64,000 bases of DNA, from positions 1,178,001-1,242,000 of the forward strand of contig NZ_AP022579.1 of the NCBI RefSeq assembly GCF_010731295.1, written 5' to 3'. How positions within the stretch are numbered: the first letter of the stretch is position 1; every line of letters starts with the position of its first letter. This stretch comes from Mycolicibacterium boenickei. Lineage in GTDB: Bacteria > Actinomycetota > Actinomycetes > Mycobacteriales > Mycobacteriaceae. The translations under genes and the position numbers were made by a program. The notes below the pieces were generated by a model. It saw only the letters and a program-made list of their open reading frames with translations, was not told where the DNA came from and ran no database searches. This document shows positions 62,680-64,000 of the stretch, one piece after another.

Positions 62680-64000
62680 GTGACCGCCACCCTGGACGTT
62701 CCCGAACAGAACCAAGATCTGGTGCTCGACCAGAGCGCCGACGACTACTGGAACCACTACCAGCTGACCTTCGCGCTCTACAGCGTCAGCGACCGGGCCA
62801 TCCCGTCCGCGTTCGACGGGCTCAAACCCGGTCAACGGCGCCTGCTCTACCAGATGCACGAGTCGAAACTGCTGCCCGGAAACAAGCCGCAGAAGTCGTC
62901 GAAGATCTGCTCGGCAGTCACCGGCAACCTGCACCCGCACGGCGGTGCGTCGATGTACGGGGCGGCGGCCCTGATGGCTGCCGAGTTCCAGCGCGTCAAA
63001 GTCATTGACGGACAAGGCGCTTTCCCCCGCATCCAGGGCGACATTCCCGCGGCCGACCGGTACACCGAGATGCGGCTGTCTGCACAGGGGGCGGCCCTGA
63101 CCGCCGAGCTCGACAGCCACGCGGTGCCGATGGTCCAAACCTTCGACGGTGAATGGACCGAGCCGACCTGGCTTCCGGCCCAGTGGCCGGTGCTGCTGTG
63201 CAACGGCGCCGTCGGCATCGCCGAAGGGTGGGCCACCAAGGTGCCCGCCCACAATCCGCGCGAGGTGCTCGCAGCCTGCCGGGCGCTGCTGAAAACCCCG
63301 AACATGACCGACGACAGGCTGGTCAAGCTCATCCCCGGTCCCGACTGGGGATGCGGGGCCACCGTCGTCGGCACCGCCGGCCTGCGTGAGTACATCACCA
63401 CCGGCCGCGGCCAGTTCACGGTCCGCGGGACGGTGTCCGTCGACGGTAAGAACTGTGTCATCACCGAGCTACCCCCCGGTGTGGCGAGTAACACTGTGCA
63501 GGACCGGATCCGGGCCATGGTCGAGTCCGGGGAGCTGTCCGGCGTGGCCGACATGTCGGACCTGACCGACCGCCGTAACGGGTTGCGCATCGTCGTCACC
63601 GCCAAGCGTGGCCACAGTGCCGAACAGATCCGCGAGCAACTGCTGGCCCTGACTCCGCTCGAGTCGACCTTCGCGGCCAGCCTGGTCGCGCTCGACGAGG
63701 ATCGGGTGCCGCGCTGGTGGTCGGTGCGCGAACTGATCTCAGCCTTCTTGCACCTGCGGGATTCTGTGGTGCTGCGCCGCAGCGAGTACCGCCTGGACAA
63801 GGTCTCCGCGCGGCGTCACCTGGTCGCCGGATTGATGAAAATCCACCTCGACATCGACACCGCCGTCGCGATCATTCGGGCGTCCGAGACCGTCGACGAG
63901 GCCCGCCAGGGATTGCAGGAACGGTTCTCGATCGACTCCGAGCAGGCCGATTATGTTCTGAGCCTGCAGCTTCGGCGTCTGACCAAGCTCGATGTGATCG
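62680..64000 (+). CDS. topoM: GyrA-like subunit of accessory type IIA topoisomerase (TopoM), 3' end outside window
   Basis: The first 440 residues are visible. The breakage-reunion domain starts with ALYSVSDRAIPSAFDGLKPGQRRLLYQM, and the winged helix has TGNLHPHGGASMYGAAALMAAEFQ. The active-site Tyr is at about residue 128 in AADRYTEMRLS. The conserved quinolone-pocket region differs from GyrA: HPHGGASM takes the place of GyrA's HPHGDASIYD, and one acidic residue is absent. TAGGAAGAA precedes GTG 62680. Confidence 0.87.
   Translation, partial: MTATLDVPEQNQDLVLDQSADDYWNHYQLTFALYSVSDRAIPSAFDGLKPGQRRLLYQMHESKLLPGNKPQKSSKICSAVTGNLHPHGGASMYGAAALMAAEFQRVKVIDGQGAFPRIQGDIPAADRYTEMRLSAQGAALTAELDSHAVPMVQTFDGEWTEPTWLPAQWPVLLCNGAVGIAEGWATKVPAHNPREVLAACRALLKTPNMTDDRLVKLIPGPDWGCGATVVGTAGLREYITTGRGQFTVRGTVSVDGKNCVITELPPGVASNTVQDRIRAMVESGELSGVADMSDLTDRRNGLRIVVTAKRGHSAEQIREQLLALTPLESTFAASLVALDEDRVPRWWSVRELISAFLHLRDSVVLRRSEYRLDKVSARRHLVAGLMKIHLDIDTAVAIIRASETVDEARQGLQERFSIDSEQADYVLSLQLRRLTKLDVI

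Overview
The window is a GC-rich (roughly two-thirds G+C) actinobacterial chromosome segment that reads as a rapidly growing Mycobacterium (Mycolicibacterium). The evidence is the combination of a DUF222/13E12-type HNH protein behind an SOS box, FprA, an MmpL transporter, a DUF732 protein, an L,D-transpeptidase, a cutinase, a fused HadA/HadB-type hydratase, a four-gene conservon, HelR, and a GyrB-like/GyrA-like pair resembling the accessory TopoNM topoisomerase of M. smegmatis. No rRNA, tRNA, CRISPR array, prophage or insertion sequence was recognised. GTG and TTG starts are common. Genes are tightly packed, with many 4-bp ATGA overlaps and overlapping convergent ends.

Layout. 1-11.8 kb: end of an SDR gene, a P450 remnant butted against a TetR gene, a DUF222-HNH protein with a Trp/Pro/Glu-rich tail, a flavin-less-type MTHFR, an alpha/beta hydrolase, RibH2, FprA under an IdeR-like iron box, an esterase with an AraC regulator, a lone STAS protein, TetR, and an unknown protein behind a Fur/Zur-like palindrome. 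11.8-17.4 kb: TetR, then a six-gene MoxR-DUF58-membrane-vWA-vWA operon. 17.5-22.8 kb: VOC protein, MmpL and its divergent TetR separated by a nested double palindrome, zinc dehydrogenase. 22.8-29.2 kb: flavin reductase, Nudix, NTF2-like, cutinase, cyclase, AhpD-like and a Ski2-like helicase. 29.2-33.3 kb: a palindrome matching the rifamycin-associated element, then helR, an FAD monooxygenase and TetR in one apparent operon. 33.3-43 kb: assorted SDR, VOC, LysR, hydrolase, GH5, methyltransferase-pseudogene, secreted-protein and L,D-transpeptidase genes.

43.9-48.8 kb holds a conservon (sensor kinase, roadblock, DUF742, GTPase) followed by an MHYT membrane sensor where the mfp operon of M. tuberculosis and M. 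smegmatis carries the pentapeptide protein MfpA. 48.8-56.6 kb has SRPBCC/ArsR, an MmpS-like lipoprotein, an exported lipase, SnoaL/PadR, the HadAB fusion, a DinB-like protein, an SCO6745-like protein and a DUF1906 exported protein. 56.7 kb to the end: an SRPBCC-acyl-CoA synthetase fusion, an ABC-F protein and topoN-topoM, the last cut by the window edge.

Linking themes, partly inferred: several units carry visible cis elements that suggest stress-linked control (LexA, IdeR, Fur/Zur, RAE, TetR and ArsR operators). The strongest candidates for follow-up are the RAE-helR-monooxygenase-TetR unit, the MHYT conservon, the TopoNM pair, and the Fur/Zur-boxed gene of unknown function. All family assignments are from reading the translated sequence; no database search was run.
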